A stretch of 64,000 nt of DNA, taken from positions 156,109-220,108 of the forward strand of contig CANNFM010000010.1 of the NCBI GenBank assembly GCA_947503835.1. Reading direction: 5' to 3'. Below the pieces are notes generated by a model. The model ran no database searches. It was not told where the DNA came from and saw only the letters and a program-made list of their open reading frames with translations. Shown piece after piece: positions 34,362-44,136 of this stretch (position 1 is its first letter; each line of letters begins with the position of its first letter). The position numbers were made by a program, and so were the translations under genes. The DNA is from an uncultured Aquimarina sp. (GTDB taxonomy: Bacteria; Bacteroidota; Bacteroidia; Flavobacteriales; Flavobacteriaceae).

Positions 34362-37300
34362 ATGTTGGATAAGGATATTTATATAGGTAACTCAAAAATA
34401 AGTAACGTCCAAAAGGAAATTACAGGAGAGCTGGTCTGGTTCGAAGACGAAAACTATTACAAGATTTCGAACTATGACGTTATGCGTCCCTTTTTTATGA
34501 GTATCGTTAGTGATTCTAATCATTGGATGTTCGTATCTAGTAATGGAGGATTATCTGCAGGTAGAAAAGACTCAAATAATGCATTGTTTCCTTATTATAC
34601 AGATGATAAGATTACCGAATCGTATGACAGCACAGGTAGTAAATCCATTTTTAGAATAAAAAAAGAAGGTAGACTATTAATATGGGAACCCTTTTCTGAA
34701 CGTTATTCAGGGACATACCACTATACCAGAAATATTTATAAAAATGCTTATGGCAATAAGATTTTATTTGAAGAAATGCATCATGATTTAGGTTTGACCT
34801 ATACGTATATGTGGAACTCTAGTAATGAGTATGGTTTTGTAAAAAAAAGTACCTTAAAAAATAATTCCAAAGAATCTGTACATATTGAAATATTAGATGG
34901 TTTACAAAACATTATACCCTATGGAGTCAATACGGATTTACAAGCAATACGGAGTAACTTGGTAGACGCTTATAAAAGAAGTGAGCTTATACACGATAGC
35001 GGACTAGGCATTTATGCGCTTAGTGCAATTATTGTAGACCGTGCAGAACCCAGTGAAGCATTAAAAGCAAATATAGTTTGGTCTAAGGGTCTAGAAAATC
35101 CAAAGTACCTTTTATCATCATTACAGTTAAATAACTATAGGGATGGAAGTGATGTAGACCAGGAAATTGATGTAAAAGCTGAAAAAGGAGCATATTTTAT
35201 CAATTGTGATATCACTTTGCAAGCAGAAGAAAGTAAAGACTGGATGACGGTTGCTAATGTTAATCAAGGACCTTCTCAAGTAGTAGAAATTTCAGAAATA
35301 CTTAAAAACGACAACAATTTAATTCAAAAGGTTAATGATGATATAGAACTAGGAACGCAACGTTTGATAAACTTGGTATCTGCATCAGATGGATTTCAGT
35401 TAACGGCCGATAAGAGACGAAATGCAAGGCACTATTCAAACACTTTGTTTAATATTATGCGAGGTGGTATTTTTGACGCGAATTACACAATAGAAAAATG
35501 GGATTTCACGAACTACTTAGCATTAGCTAATAGAAAAGTATACCGTAAGAATGAAGTATTATTAGAGGATTTTCCGAATACTTTTACACTTTTTGATCTT
35601 AGAGAAATAGCACATCAAAATGAAGATAAAAATTTTACGAGACTAGCTTTAGAGTACATGCCGCTTAAGTTTAGTAGACGTCATGGTGATCCTAGTCGTC
35701 CATGGAATAAATTTTCAATAAATACAAAGGATGAGGTAAGTGGTTCCAAAATATTAGATTACGAAGGTAACTGGAGGGATATTTTTCAGAATTGGGAAGC
35801 TTTAGCGCATTCGTACCCAGAGTTTGTAGAAAGTATGATCCACAAATTCCTGAACGCAAGTACTTTTGATGGTTATAATCCGTATAGAATTACAAAAGGA
35901 GGTATAGATTGGGAAGTAATAGAGGAGCACGATCCATGGTCTTATATTGGATATTGGGGTGATCATCAAATTATTTACTTATTAAAGTTTTTAGAATTCT
36001 TCCAAGATCATTACCCTAGTAGACTGCAGAGTTTCCTTAATGAAGATATGTTTGTGTATGCTAATGTGCCTTATAAAATTAAGCCTTATGAAGATCTTTT
36101 AAAGAACCCCAAAGATACCATAGAGTTTGATTATGATCTTGATAAAAAGATACAACAAAAACGTGCTGAATTTGGAGCTGATGGAGTATTGTTAAGAGAT
36201 GAAAGCCATGTTATTCATAAGGTGAATTTCATTGAAAAGATATTAGCTACGACCTTAGCAAAGTTATCTAATTTTATCCCTGAAGCAGGTATTTGGTTAA
36301 ATACACAACGACCAGAATGGAATGATGCCAATAATGCTTTGGTAGGTAATGGAGTTTCAATGGTAACGCTTTATTACCTAAGACGTTTCTTCAAGTTTTT
36401 TAAAATCATTTTTGAAAGCACAGAAGACAAAAATATAGAGATTTCTAAAGAACTCTTAGAGTTTTATAATAACGTAAATAACACGTTCAAAACCAATGAA
36501 GGGCTTTTATCCAAGAGCTTATCAAATAAAGAAAGAAAGGAAATTCTTGACGGTTTAGGAATGGCTGGAAGTGATTATAGAACTAAAATTTATGGCCATG
36601 CAATGTCTGGTAAGAAAGAAACCCTTAAGCTAAGTGACTTAGAGGCATTTATTGATTTGACATTGAAATATTTAAATCATTCAATAAAAGCAAATAAAAG
36701 GGATGATAATATGTACCACGCATATAATCTAATGACGGTGGATAATGAAAACGAAATTTCTATTACCTATTTAGATGAAATGTTGGAAGGCCAGGTAGCA
36801 GTGTTAAGTTCTGGGTATTTATCATCAAAAGAAAGCTTGAGTCTGTTAGATGCCATGAAGAACAGTGCATTGTTTAGATCAGATCAATACAGTTATTTGC
36901 TGTATCCAAATAAAGAATTACCAAAATTTACAGAAAAAAATAATATCCCTAAAGAGTATGTAGAAAACTCAAGATTACTAACGCAATTACTTGCAGATAA
37001 CAATACGCAAATCATTGAAAAAGATGTAAACGGAAATTACCATTTTAATGGAAGTTTTAATAATGCAGAGAGTCTAAAACAAGAATTAGAAAACCTATCA
37101 GCTAGTGGATATCATATTTTAGTTGAAAAATATAGAGGTTTAGTAGTAGAGACTTTCGAAAAAGTGTTTAATCACAAGGCCTTTACAGGACGTTCTGGAA
37201 CATTTTATGGCTATGAAGGATTAGGTTCTATTTACTGGCATATGGTTTCAAAACTACTACTAGCAGTAGAAGAATGTTGTTTAAAAGCTATAGATGATCA

Positions 37301-37835
37301 AGAATCAGATGAGGTAGTAGGTAGATTGTTGGAGCATTATTACGAAATTAATGAAGGTATTGGTGTTCATAAATCCCCAGAATTGTATGGAGCTTTTCCA
37401 ACAGATCCTTATTCACATACACCAGCTGGCAAAGGAGCACAACAACCGGGAATGACTGGGCAAGTAAAAGAAGATATCTTAAGTCGTATAGGAGAATTAG
37501 GCGTGACAGTTAAAAATGGTGAGTTGCAGTTTTACCCATGTCTGTTAAGAATAGGAGAGTTCTTGAAAGATCCAAAAATGTTCCATTATGTAGATCTACA
37601 TCAAAATAAAAAACAGTTGCAACTATATAGACACGAATTGGCTTTTACCTATTGCCAAGTACCTGTTGTGTATTCATTATCAGGAGAAAACAGTCTAGAA
37701 ATAACCTACCATGACGACTCGATAACTTCACACCCGGGTTTAAATTTAGATGCTTTTATGAGTCAAAAATTATTTGAAAGAACTGGCGAAATAGAAAGCA
37801 TAAAAGTAAACATCGAGAAAACCATTTTAAAATAA
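34362..37835 (+). CDS. Beta-1,3-oligoglucan phosphorylase (GH149/GH161-type, GH94-related)
   Basis: This 1157-residue protein has no signal peptide. It has the layout of the GH94-like inverting phosphorylases: an N-terminal beta-sandwich (residues ~1-290, with HWMFVSSNGGLSAGR and an RNIYKNAYGNKILFEEMHHD strand), a helical linker, and an (alpha/alpha)6 barrel. In the barrel the segment SYIGYWGDHQIIYLLKFLE places the probable catalytic Asp at 534. A C-terminal sheet follows. Length and motifs fit GH149 or GH161 better than cellobiose phosphorylases. It would phosphorolyse imported laminari-oligosaccharides in the cytoplasm to glucose 1-phosphate, saving ATP. GH149 is more common in Gram-negatives, but I cannot separate the two families by eye. 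Confidence 0.82.
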   Translation: MLDKDIYIGNSKISNVQKEITGELVWFEDENYYKISNYDVMRPFFMSIVSDSNHWMFVSSNGGLSAGRKDSNNALFPYYTDDKITESYDSTGSKSIFRIKKEGRLLIWEPFSERYSGTYHYTRNIYKNAYGNKILFEEMHHDLGLTYTYMWNSSNEYGFVKKSTLKNNSKESVHIEILDGLQNIIPYGVNTDLQAIRSNLVDAYKRSELIHDSGLGIYALSAIIVDRAEPSEALKANIVWSKGLENPKYLLSSLQLNNYRDGSDVDQEIDVKAEKGAYFINCDITLQAEESKDWMTVANVNQGPSQVVEISEILKNDNNLIQKVNDDIELGTQRLINLVSASDGFQLTADKRRNARHYSNTLFNIMRGGIFDANYTIEKWDFTNYLALANRKVYRKNEVLLEDFPNTFTLFDLREIAHQNEDKNFTRLALEYMPLKFSRRHGDPSRPWNKFSINTKDEVSGSKILDYEGNWRDIFQNWEALAHSYPEFVESMIHKFLNASTFDGYNPYRITKGGIDWEVIEEHDPWSYIGYWGDHQIIYLLKFLEFFQDHYPSRLQSFLNEDMFVYANVPYKIKPYEDLLKNPKDTIEFDYDLDKKIQQKRAEFGADGVLLRDESHVIHKVNFIEKILATTLAKLSNFIPEAGIWLNTQRPEWNDANNALVGNGVSMVTLYYLRRFFKFFKIIFESTEDKNIEISKELLEFYNNVNNTFKTNEGLLSKSLSNKERKEILDGLGMAGSDYRTKIYGHAMSGKKETLKLSDLEAFIDLTLKYLNHSIKANKRDDNMYHAYNLMTVDNENEISITYLDEMLEGQVAVLSSGYLSSKESLSLLDAMKNSALFRSDQYSYLLYPNKELPKFTEKNNIPKEYVENSRLLTQLLADNNTQIIEKDVNGNYHFNGSFNNAESLKQELENLSASGYHILVEKYRGLVVETFEKVFNHKAFTGRSGTFYGYEGLGSIYWHMVSKLLLAVEECCLKAIDDQESDEVVGRLLEHYYEINEGIGVHKSPELYGAFPTDPYSHTPAGKGAQQPGMTGQVKEDILSRIGELGVTVKNGELQFYPCLLRIGEFLKDPKMFHYVDLHQNKKQLQLYRHELAFTYCQVPVVYSLSGENSLEITYHDDSITSHPGLNLDAFMSQKLFERTGEIESIKVNIEKTILK

Positions 37836-37842
37836 AAAGAAA

Positions 37843-39129
37843 ATGACACTAAGGCACAACATAATACTATCATTATTATTTGGGGTACTTATGCTGTCTT
37901 GTAATCAAGAACAAAAAACTAAACAATCTATGCGCCCCCAAAACAGTATTACCGCAAAAGACATTTTAGGCAACTCAAATTATCTTGCGATATCCTATGG
38001 AGGTTATCGTAAATCTTCAAGGGAGTTTCAACCTACTATTGCGCAGCTAAAAGAAGATATGAAAATTCTTCAGGCCATGAATATTAAAGTCTTAAGAACC
38101 TATAATGTTCAATTGGCTCAGGCTTCTAATGTATTAAAAGCTATACATCAGCTCAAGAAAGAAGATGAAACTTTCGAAATGTTTGTAATGCTCGGAGCCT
38201 GGATTGATTGTAAAAACGCATGGACTGATAAAGAACCAGACCATACTATAGAAAGCACACAAAATGAAAGTGAGATCAATAGAGCCGTGGCATTGGCTAA
38301 TCAATATCCAGATATTGTAAAAGTAATTGCTGTGGGTAATGAAGCCATGATTAGATGGGCAACTAGTTATTATGTGCAACCCAATGTGATATTAAAATGG
38401 GTTAATTATTTACAGAACTTAAAGAAAGAAGGTAGACTTTCTAAAGATCTATGGATCACTTCTTCTGATGATTTTGCATCTTGGGGAGGAGGCGAAAAAA
38501 GTTATCATGCTAAAGATTTAGAAGACCTAATTAAAGCCGTGGATTATATATCCATGCACACCTACCCATACCATAATACGCATTATAATCCTGAGTTTTG
38601 GGGAATAGATGGCAATGAAGAAAACCGCTCTTCAGAAGAAAAAGTAGAGGCCGCTATGCAAAGAGCCTTAAAATTTGCTCAAAAGCAATACAAAGCAGTG
38701 TCTAATTATGTGAATAGTTTGGGCGTAAAAAAGCCTATTCATATAGGTGAGACAGGCTGGGCTACTGTATCAAATGGGCATTATGGACCGAATGGCTCTA
38801 AAGCTACAGATGAGTTTAAAGAAGCATTGTATTACCAATACATGAGGGAGTGGACCAATAAAGAAGGGATATCATGTTTTTATTTCGAAGCTTTCGATGA
38901 ACCTTGGAAAGATGCCCACAATCATAAAGGTTCAGAAAATCATTTTGGATTAATCACGGTTGAAGGCAAAGCGAAATACGCACTTTGGGATATGGTAGAT
39001 AAAGGTGCGTTTAAAGGATTAACCAGAGGAGGCAAATCAATTACCAAAACGTATGATGGAGATAAAAGCGAAATGATGAAAGATGTAGAATTACCTGATG
39101 TTAAAGAAGTAATGACTGTTGATTTTTAA
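37843..39129 (+). CDS. GH17 endo-beta-1,3-glucanase, lipoprotein
   Basis: A 428-residue enzyme with a lipoprotein signal (LLFGVLMLSCNQE). The GH17 TIM barrel has the acid/base Glu in IAVGNEAMIRW and the nucleophile in IHIGETGWATVSNG, both in canonical context. KVLRTYNVQLAQ and DYISMHTYPYHN are other GH17 hallmarks. It should act in the periplasm or on the surface, cutting unbranched beta-1,3-glucan to oligosaccharides. It begins seven bases after the phosphorylase and is followed by GH30, so debranching and main-chain cleavage are co-expressed. The length is greater than the minimal ~320-residue domain; the last 60 residues are a polar tail. Confidence 0.92.
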   Translation: MTLRHNIILSLLFGVLMLSCNQEQKTKQSMRPQNSITAKDILGNSNYLAISYGGYRKSSREFQPTIAQLKEDMKILQAMNIKVLRTYNVQLAQASNVLKAIHQLKKEDETFEMFVMLGAWIDCKNAWTDKEPDHTIESTQNESEINRAVALANQYPDIVKVIAVGNEAMIRWATSYYVQPNVILKWVNYLQNLKKEGRLSKDLWITSSDDFASWGGGEKSYHAKDLEDLIKAVDYISMHTYPYHNTHYNPEFWGIDGNEENRSSEEKVEAAMQRALKFAQKQYKAVSNYVNSLGVKKPIHIGETGWATVSNGHYGPNGSKATDEFKEALYYQYMREWTNKEGISCFYFEAFDEPWKDAHNHKGSENHFGLITVEGKAKYALWDMVDKGAFKGLTRGGKSITKTYDGDKSEMMKDVELPDVKEVMTVDF

Positions 39130-39139
39130 AAAGATAAAG

Positions 39140-40621
39140 ATGAGAAAAAAGACTTACATAATACTACTAGTTGTTTTAACCATGAGTGCGTGTACCAAAG
39201 AACAAAGTCTTGAATTAGAGGTTTATGAAACTTCTGCAAGCGGTAATAAGTTGACGAAAATCACTGAGTTTTCAACTTCCGAGGTAAAAACTACTATAAA
39301 ATTAAACCCAGATCAAACTCTTCAAACGATTTCAGGTTTTGGAGGTGCTTTTACAGAATCCTCAGCATATGTATTGAATAAGTTAAGTAAGGAAAATCGT
39401 GATAAAATTATTAAGGCTTATTTCGACAAAGAGGGGGCCAATTATTCACTTACGCGAACACATATGAATTCTTGTGATTTCTCACTGAGCCAATATTCAT
39501 ATACACCTAATGAAGATAAAGAGCTTAAAGATTTTTCGGTAAAAGAGGATATAGATGATTTAATCCCAATGATTAAAGAAGCCATGGCAACTTCAGAAGA
39601 TGGTTTTAAAATTTTAGCATCCCCGTGGACAGCACCACCTTGGATGAAGGATAACAAGCATTGGGTTGGCGGAAAATTGCTGCCAGAATATTACGGTACC
39701 TGGGCATTATTCTTTTCTAAGTATGTAGATGCCTACAAAGAACAAGGAATCAATATCTGGGGATTTACTGTCGAAAATGAACCACATGGCAATGGCGATA
39801 ACTGGGAAAGTATGCATTTTACACCAGAAGAAATGACAGATTTTGTACAAAATTATTTAGGCCCAAAATTAGAAGAAGATGGTAAAGGAGATGTTAAAAT
39901 TCTGGGGTATGATCAAAATAGAGAAGGTTTAAAAGAATGGGTAGATGTAATGTATAAAGATGAAGCTTCTTCTAAATACTATGATGGGACTGCTATTCAC
40001 TGGTATGAGAGTACTTATGAAGTATTTCCTGAAGCATTGCAATATGCCCATACAAAAGCACCAGATAAATACTTGATCCAAACCGAAGCCTGTGTTGATT
40101 CCGAGGTTCCAAAATGGAAAGATGATGCCTGGTATTGGTCTAAAGAAGCAACCGACTGGGGTTGGGATTGGGCTCCAGAACACCAGAAACATTTGCACCC
40201 TAAATACGTACCTGTATATCGTTATGCTAGAGATATTATTGGTTGTTTGAATAATTGGGTAGATGGATGGGTAGATTGGAACATGGTATTAGATAAACAA
40301 GGTGGTCCAAACTGGTTTAAAAACTGGTGTGTAGCACCGGTGATTGTTGATCCAGATAATGATGAGATATACTTTACACCTTTGTATTATATCATGGCAC
40401 ATTTTAGTAAATATATTCGACCCGAAGCGAAAGTGATTGATGTAGAGATTTCAGATGAAAAAGTAATGGTTACTGCCGCTAAAAACCTGGATGGTTCTAT
40501 TGCGGTGGTTGTTTTTAACCCGACAGAAGATGCAATACAGTTTTCATTGGCCCCAGGTGAAAAATCAAAGGATATTTCTATTAATGCACAGGCTATTCAA
40601 ACAATAGTCATCGCTAACTAA
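39140..40621 (+). CDS. GH30 exo-beta-1,6-glucosidase (laminarin debranching), lipoprotein
   Basis: The enzyme has a lipoprotein signal (LVVLTMSACTKE) and a GH30_1-type barrel plus side beta-domain. The acid/base is in FTVENEPHGNG and the nucleophile in YLIQTEACVDS. QTISGFGGAFTESSAYVLN and the SPWTAPPWMKDN segment are diagnostic for GH30. In marine flavobacteria GH30 removes the single beta-1,6-linked glucose branches of laminarin, letting GH17 finish the main chain. The frame is open from a TTG at 39119, but the ATG at 39140 follows the previous stop and gives a normal lipoprotein leader, so I use it. Confidence 0.93.
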   Translation: MRKKTYIILLVVLTMSACTKEQSLELEVYETSASGNKLTKITEFSTSEVKTTIKLNPDQTLQTISGFGGAFTESSAYVLNKLSKENRDKIIKAYFDKEGANYSLTRTHMNSCDFSLSQYSYTPNEDKELKDFSVKEDIDDLIPMIKEAMATSEDGFKILASPWTAPPWMKDNKHWVGGKLLPEYYGTWALFFSKYVDAYKEQGINIWGFTVENEPHGNGDNWESMHFTPEEMTDFVQNYLGPKLEEDGKGDVKILGYDQNREGLKEWVDVMYKDEASSKYYDGTAIHWYESTYEVFPEALQYAHTKAPDKYLIQTEACVDSEVPKWKDDAWYWSKEATDWGWDWAPEHQKHLHPKYVPVYRYARDIIGCLNNWVDGWVDWNMVLDKQGGPNWFKNWCVAPVIVDPDNDEIYFTPLYYIMAHFSKYIRPEAKVIDVEISDEKVMVTAAKNLDGSIAVVVFNPTEDAIQFSLAPGEKSKDISINAQAIQTIVIAN

Positions 40622-40631
40622 AATTAAAACT

Positions 40632-42197
40632 ATGTCAACTATTAAAACTACCATAAAAGATAAAGTTCCAGTGGGTCAAAAAGCTGCCTTTGGTGCAGGC
40701 CATTTTATATTAAATATATTGCCTGGAACACTTGGGGTTTTCATCCAATTCTTCCTATTAACAGCATGGGGAGTTGATCCTTTGTGGGCAGGGCTTTTAG
40801 GTGGTTTACCAAGAATATTTGACTCGATAACAGACCCAATAATGGGTTTCATCTCAGACAACACTACATCGAGATGGGGACGTCGAAGACCCTACATTTT
40901 TGTTGGAGCAATCATAAGCGGAATACTTTTCTTTTTAATGTGGCAAATTGGTGATAATGCTACTCAATCCTATATCATTTGGCATGTCATGGTACTTCAA
41001 TTACTATTTCTTATTGGTAATACCATGTTTGCCACTCCATTAGTTGGGTTGGGCTACGAAATGACATCAGATTATAACGAAAGAACACGTTTAATGGCAT
41101 TTTCTAACACCATGGGACAAATTGCCTGGATGATTGTACCGTGGTTGTATGTTATAATTCCAGATACAAATACTTTTAATACACAAACAGAAGGTGTGCG
41201 TACTATGGCACTTATTGTGGGTGCAATGTGCATAGTTTTTGGAATTTTACCTGCATTATTTTGTAAAGGTATTGATTCTTCACATATGGAAAATCGAAAA
41301 GAGATTAATTTCAAAACACTTGCAGCTAACATGAAGGACTTATTCGCAGGAATTGTTCAGGTTTCTAAAAACAAACCCTTTATGAAATTATGTGGTGCAA
41401 CGTTCTTGGTTTTTAATGGATTTCAACTTGTTGCTGCCTTTGGGGTTTTTATTATCGTATTTTATATGTATAACGGTAGTTATGAGTTAGCGGGTACTTG
41501 GCCGGCATGGTTTAATACGATTAATGCCATAATTACAGCATTTATTGTTATACCCATTATTTCAAGAATGGCTAATAAATGGGGAAAGAAAAAAGCCTTT
41601 ATAATTTCAACCGTTTTATCAATAGTAGGCTACCTCTTAAAATGGTGGGGCTTTGATAAAGAATTGAATAGTCAATTTAATCAAACAGGATTAGGTACAT
41701 CATTAAACTCAGGAATAGGCTCAATATTCGAAACTTTAAACCCAATACTAGATAAAATAGGCATGTCCTGGTTTAGTATAGATCCAGGTAGCGAAGTACC
41801 ATGGCTTATATTTATGCCAATTCCATTATTTGCTTTCGGAATGGGAGGGCTATTTACATTAATGATGTCCATGACTGCAGATGTATGTGACTTAGATGAA
41901 TTAGAAAATGGAATGCCTCGTAAAGAGGGAACCTTTGGAGCCATCTATTGGTTGATGGTCAAAATAGGCCAGTCTATTGCGTTGGTTTTAGGTGGAGTAA
42001 TTCTGAGTATTGTTGGGTTTGATCCTAACGTTACTGAGCAATCTTTAGAAACCATGAATGGACTTAGAGTGGCAGACATAGTAGTTCCATCGGCAACTGC
42101 AGCATTGGCAATATGGGTAATGTGGAAATATAGTCTTACCGAAAAGAGAGCTAGAGATATAAAAGCCACATTGGTAGAACGAAGAGGAGAACTTTAA
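40632..42197 (+). CDS. MFS sugar transporter (GPH cation symporter family)
   Basis: A 521-residue protein with 12 membrane helices of the glycoside-pentoside-hexuronide (MelB-like) type. Typical parts are PRIFDSITDPIMGFISDNT, TTSRWGRRRPYIFVGAI, and the late MSMTADVCDLDELENGMPRK with EGTFGAIYWLMVKIGQS. It would import laminari-oligosaccharides or glucose from periplasm to cytoplasm by symport. It is placed between GH30 and a cytoplasmic GH17, just where an inner-membrane importer is needed to feed the cytoplasmic phosphorylase. A ~45-residue insertion before helix 10 is longer than usual. Confidence 0.9.
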   Translation: MSTIKTTIKDKVPVGQKAAFGAGHFILNILPGTLGVFIQFFLLTAWGVDPLWAGLLGGLPRIFDSITDPIMGFISDNTTSRWGRRRPYIFVGAIISGILFFLMWQIGDNATQSYIIWHVMVLQLLFLIGNTMFATPLVGLGYEMTSDYNERTRLMAFSNTMGQIAWMIVPWLYVIIPDTNTFNTQTEGVRTMALIVGAMCIVFGILPALFCKGIDSSHMENRKEINFKTLAANMKDLFAGIVQVSKNKPFMKLCGATFLVFNGFQLVAAFGVFIIVFYMYNGSYELAGTWPAWFNTINAIITAFIVIPIISRMANKWGKKKAFIISTVLSIVGYLLKWWGFDKELNSQFNQTGLGTSLNSGIGSIFETLNPILDKIGMSWFSIDPGSEVPWLIFMPIPLFAFGMGGLFTLMMSMTADVCDLDELENGMPRKEGTFGAIYWLMVKIGQSIALVLGGVILSIVGFDPNVTEQSLETMNGLRVADIVVPSATAALAIWVMWKYSLTEKRARDIKATLVERRGEL

Positions 42198-42223
42198 TAC
42201 TATTAATTAATCATATCTATCTT

Positions 42224-43108
42224 ATGTCTGTAAGAAAAGAAAAGTTTTTGGCTTTAGCTAGTTTAGATTACACTGATAAAACTACAGAAGATTTAAGGCA
42301 AATGTATAAACAGGTCTTAGAAAATGGTATGTACGGATTATGTTTTAGTCCTTATGAGGAGGGGCAAAAACCAGGAGATCAATTATCTGAAGCACAAGTA
42401 AGACGTCGAATGGAAATCATTGCACCTTATACCCAATGGGTACGTTCATTTTCTACTACAGAAGGCAATGAATTAATACCTAAGATTGCCAGAGAGTACA
42501 ACATAAAAACGATGGTCGGAGCGTGGCTTGGAGATAATGACGAGATAAACCAAAAAGAGATTGCTAATCTTATTAATTTGTGTGAAGAAGGCTATGTTGA
42601 TATTGCAGCAGTTGGTAATGAGGTCATGTATAGAGGAGATTTAACCGAACAACAATTATTGGATTTTATTAATCACGCTAAATCAAAAATAAAAGACATT
42701 CCCATAGGGTATGTTGATGCATATTATGAGTTTGTAGACCATCCTCGAATTACTGAGGCCTGTGATGTAATTTTAGCCAATTGTTATCCTTTTTGGGAAG
42801 GCTGCGATCAGGATTATTCTTTGTTGTATATGAAAGATATGTATCAGAGAGCACTTCGTGCTGGTAAAGGGAAAAAAGTGATTATTTCTGAAACCGGATG
42901 GCCAAATAAAGGAACAAATCTCGAAGGAGCTTTTCCGTCCTATGAAAATGCAATGAAATACTTTATCAATACTCAAAAATGGGCAGAAGAAGAAGGGATA
43001 GAATTATTTTATTTCTCATCATTTGACGAATCCTGGAAAGTTGGAGCGGAAGGAGATGTGGGAGCATATTGGGGAATTTGGGATAAAGATGAACAGTTTA
43101 AATACTAA
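42224..43108 (+). CDS. Cytoplasmic GH17 enzyme
   Basis: A 294-residue GH17 barrel without any signal peptide. The acid/base is in AAVGNEVMYRGDL and the nucleophile in VIISETGWPNKGTN, with YFSSFDESWK near the end. Being cytoplasmic, it would act on imported laminari-oligosaccharides, either as an exo-hydrolase or as a beta-1,3 transglycosylase, alongside the phosphorylase. The two GH17 proteins of this locus share only the family signature motifs and are not recent duplicates. This is the last gene of the plus-strand laminarin operon. Confidence 0.88.
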   Translation: MSVRKEKFLALASLDYTDKTTEDLRQMYKQVLENGMYGLCFSPYEEGQKPGDQLSEAQVRRRMEIIAPYTQWVRSFSTTEGNELIPKIAREYNIKTMVGAWLGDNDEINQKEIANLINLCEEGYVDIAAVGNEVMYRGDLTEQQLLDFINHAKSKIKDIPIGYVDAYYEFVDHPRITEACDVILANCYPFWEGCDQDYSLLYMKDMYQRALRAGKGKKVIISETGWPNKGTNLEGAFPSYENAMKYFINTQKWAEEEGIELFYFSSFDESWKVGAEGDVGAYWGIWDKDEQFKY

Positions 43109-43111
43109 AGC

Positions 43112-43140
43112 AAAAGCTTCAGAAATTTTCTGAAGCTTTT
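43112..43140. terminator. Bidirectional terminator between laminarin and glycan-synthesis loci
   Basis: The perfect palindrome AAAAGCTTCAGAAA / TTTTCTGAAGCTTTT is flanked by A on one side and T on the other, three bases after the GH17 stop and three before the convergent GT2 stop. Confidence 0.85.
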
Positions 43141-43143
43141 TTG

Positions 43144-43968
43144 TTAGGCTGCTAATGAAACTTGTGTTGGAAGCCCAAATATCTCTACTACAGGTTCTGT
43201 TATTTGGATAGAATCAGAATACCTTAAATTTTGAAGAACATTGTAGTTAAACCAAATCGATAATAATCTGTATGGGATCTCTAGGGAATCTTTAATTCCA
43301 AGTTTTGAGTCTTCCATATGTACCCATCTTTGTAATGGTTGCTCATATATTTTGTTTAGAATTAATACTTTACCAAAATGCTTTTTCATTCTTAAAAACA
43401 TTTCTACATCAAATAACCATCTACTGAAGAAGCTTCTTTTAAATAATATAGGAACAAGCTTTGCTCTAAATACTTTAGCACCACATTGTGTATCTTCTAT
43501 AGGTAATCTTAAGATAAAGAATACTAACATCTTTACAATTTTCGAGAAGATAGCTCTTACAGAATCTTTTTCGATCGCTTCAGATGCATTCTTGGCTCTT
43601 GATCCAAATACCATACTTAATTTATTGTTGGTTTTTAAGGTTTTTAGAAGTCCATCAAAATCTTCAAAATCGGTAGATAAATCAGCATCAATAAACCCGA
43701 TAAAGGTAATGTCTCCTCTACTATGAAGATATCTGGCACCTGCTCTTACTGCAGTAGCTTTACCTGAGTTCTTTTTTATATCGATTACGCTAATCTTAAG
43801 AGGATTCTCGGATTGTATAGTCTTTAAAATAGTGATAGTGCCATCTTTGCTACCATCATTTACAAAACATAAATGAAACTCGTTTTCTTTATTTATGAAA
43901 TCTAAGAATGCGTTTACATTTAATCTCTTCTCTTCGTTATAACAAGGTATAATGATTCCGGTTTTCAT
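43144..43968 (-). CDS. GT2 family glycosyltransferase (DPM1/GtrB-like)
   Basis: A 274-residue GT-A glycosyltransferase. Its motifs are IIPCYNEEKRL at the N-terminus, FVNDGSKDGT, the DxD-type GFIDADLSTD, and the LPIEDTQCGAKVFR segment typical of polyprenyl-phosphate sugar synthases. The C-terminal membrane helices of GtrB are absent, but a hydrophobic stretch (KIVKMLVFFILRL) precedes the last motif. It probably makes a lipid-phosphate sugar donor, which would suit the GT-C-like membrane protein encoded divergently at 44137. Its promoter has LytTR-type direct repeats. Confidence 0.88.
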   Translation of the reverse strand: MKTGIIIPCYNEEKRLNVNAFLDFINKENEFHLCFVNDGSKDGTITILKTIQSENPLKISVIDIKKNSGKATAVRAGARYLHSRGDITFIGFIDADLSTDFEDFDGLLKTLKTNNKLSMVFGSRAKNASEAIEKDSVRAIFSKIVKMLVFFILRLPIEDTQCGAKVFRAKLVPILFKRSFFSRWLFDVEMFLRMKKHFGKVLILNKIYEQPLQRWVHMEDSKLGIKDSLEIPYRLLSIWFNYNVLQNLRYSDSIQITEPVVEIFGLPTQVSLAA

Positions 43969-43993
43969 GATAGATTATTTTGGGATTACAATT

Positions 43994-44063
43994 CAAATGT
44001 AACTGAGAATGCCGCCCAGAATGGGGCTATTTCGATGAGTAGATATTTGCTATAGACGAATGG
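43994..44063 (-). promoter_or_regulatory. LytTR-type direct repeats and promoter of GT2 (site 1)
   Basis: The repeats TTTCGATGA (44030-44038) and TATAGACGA (44051-44059) are separated by 12 bases and followed by ATGG. On the minus strand the -10 TACATTTG is at 44001-43994, 28 bases from the proximal repeat. The start codon is a further 25 bases on. The divergent gene at 44137 has its own TTG (44085-44087) and TATATTTA (44110-44117), so the same site could affect both directions. Confidence 0.8.
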
Positions 44064-44136
44064 TTTTTATCGAAGGATGTACCATTGGTCGAAACCGAAA
44101 CCTTTATTGTATATTTAAGTATTAGAAAATTATACT

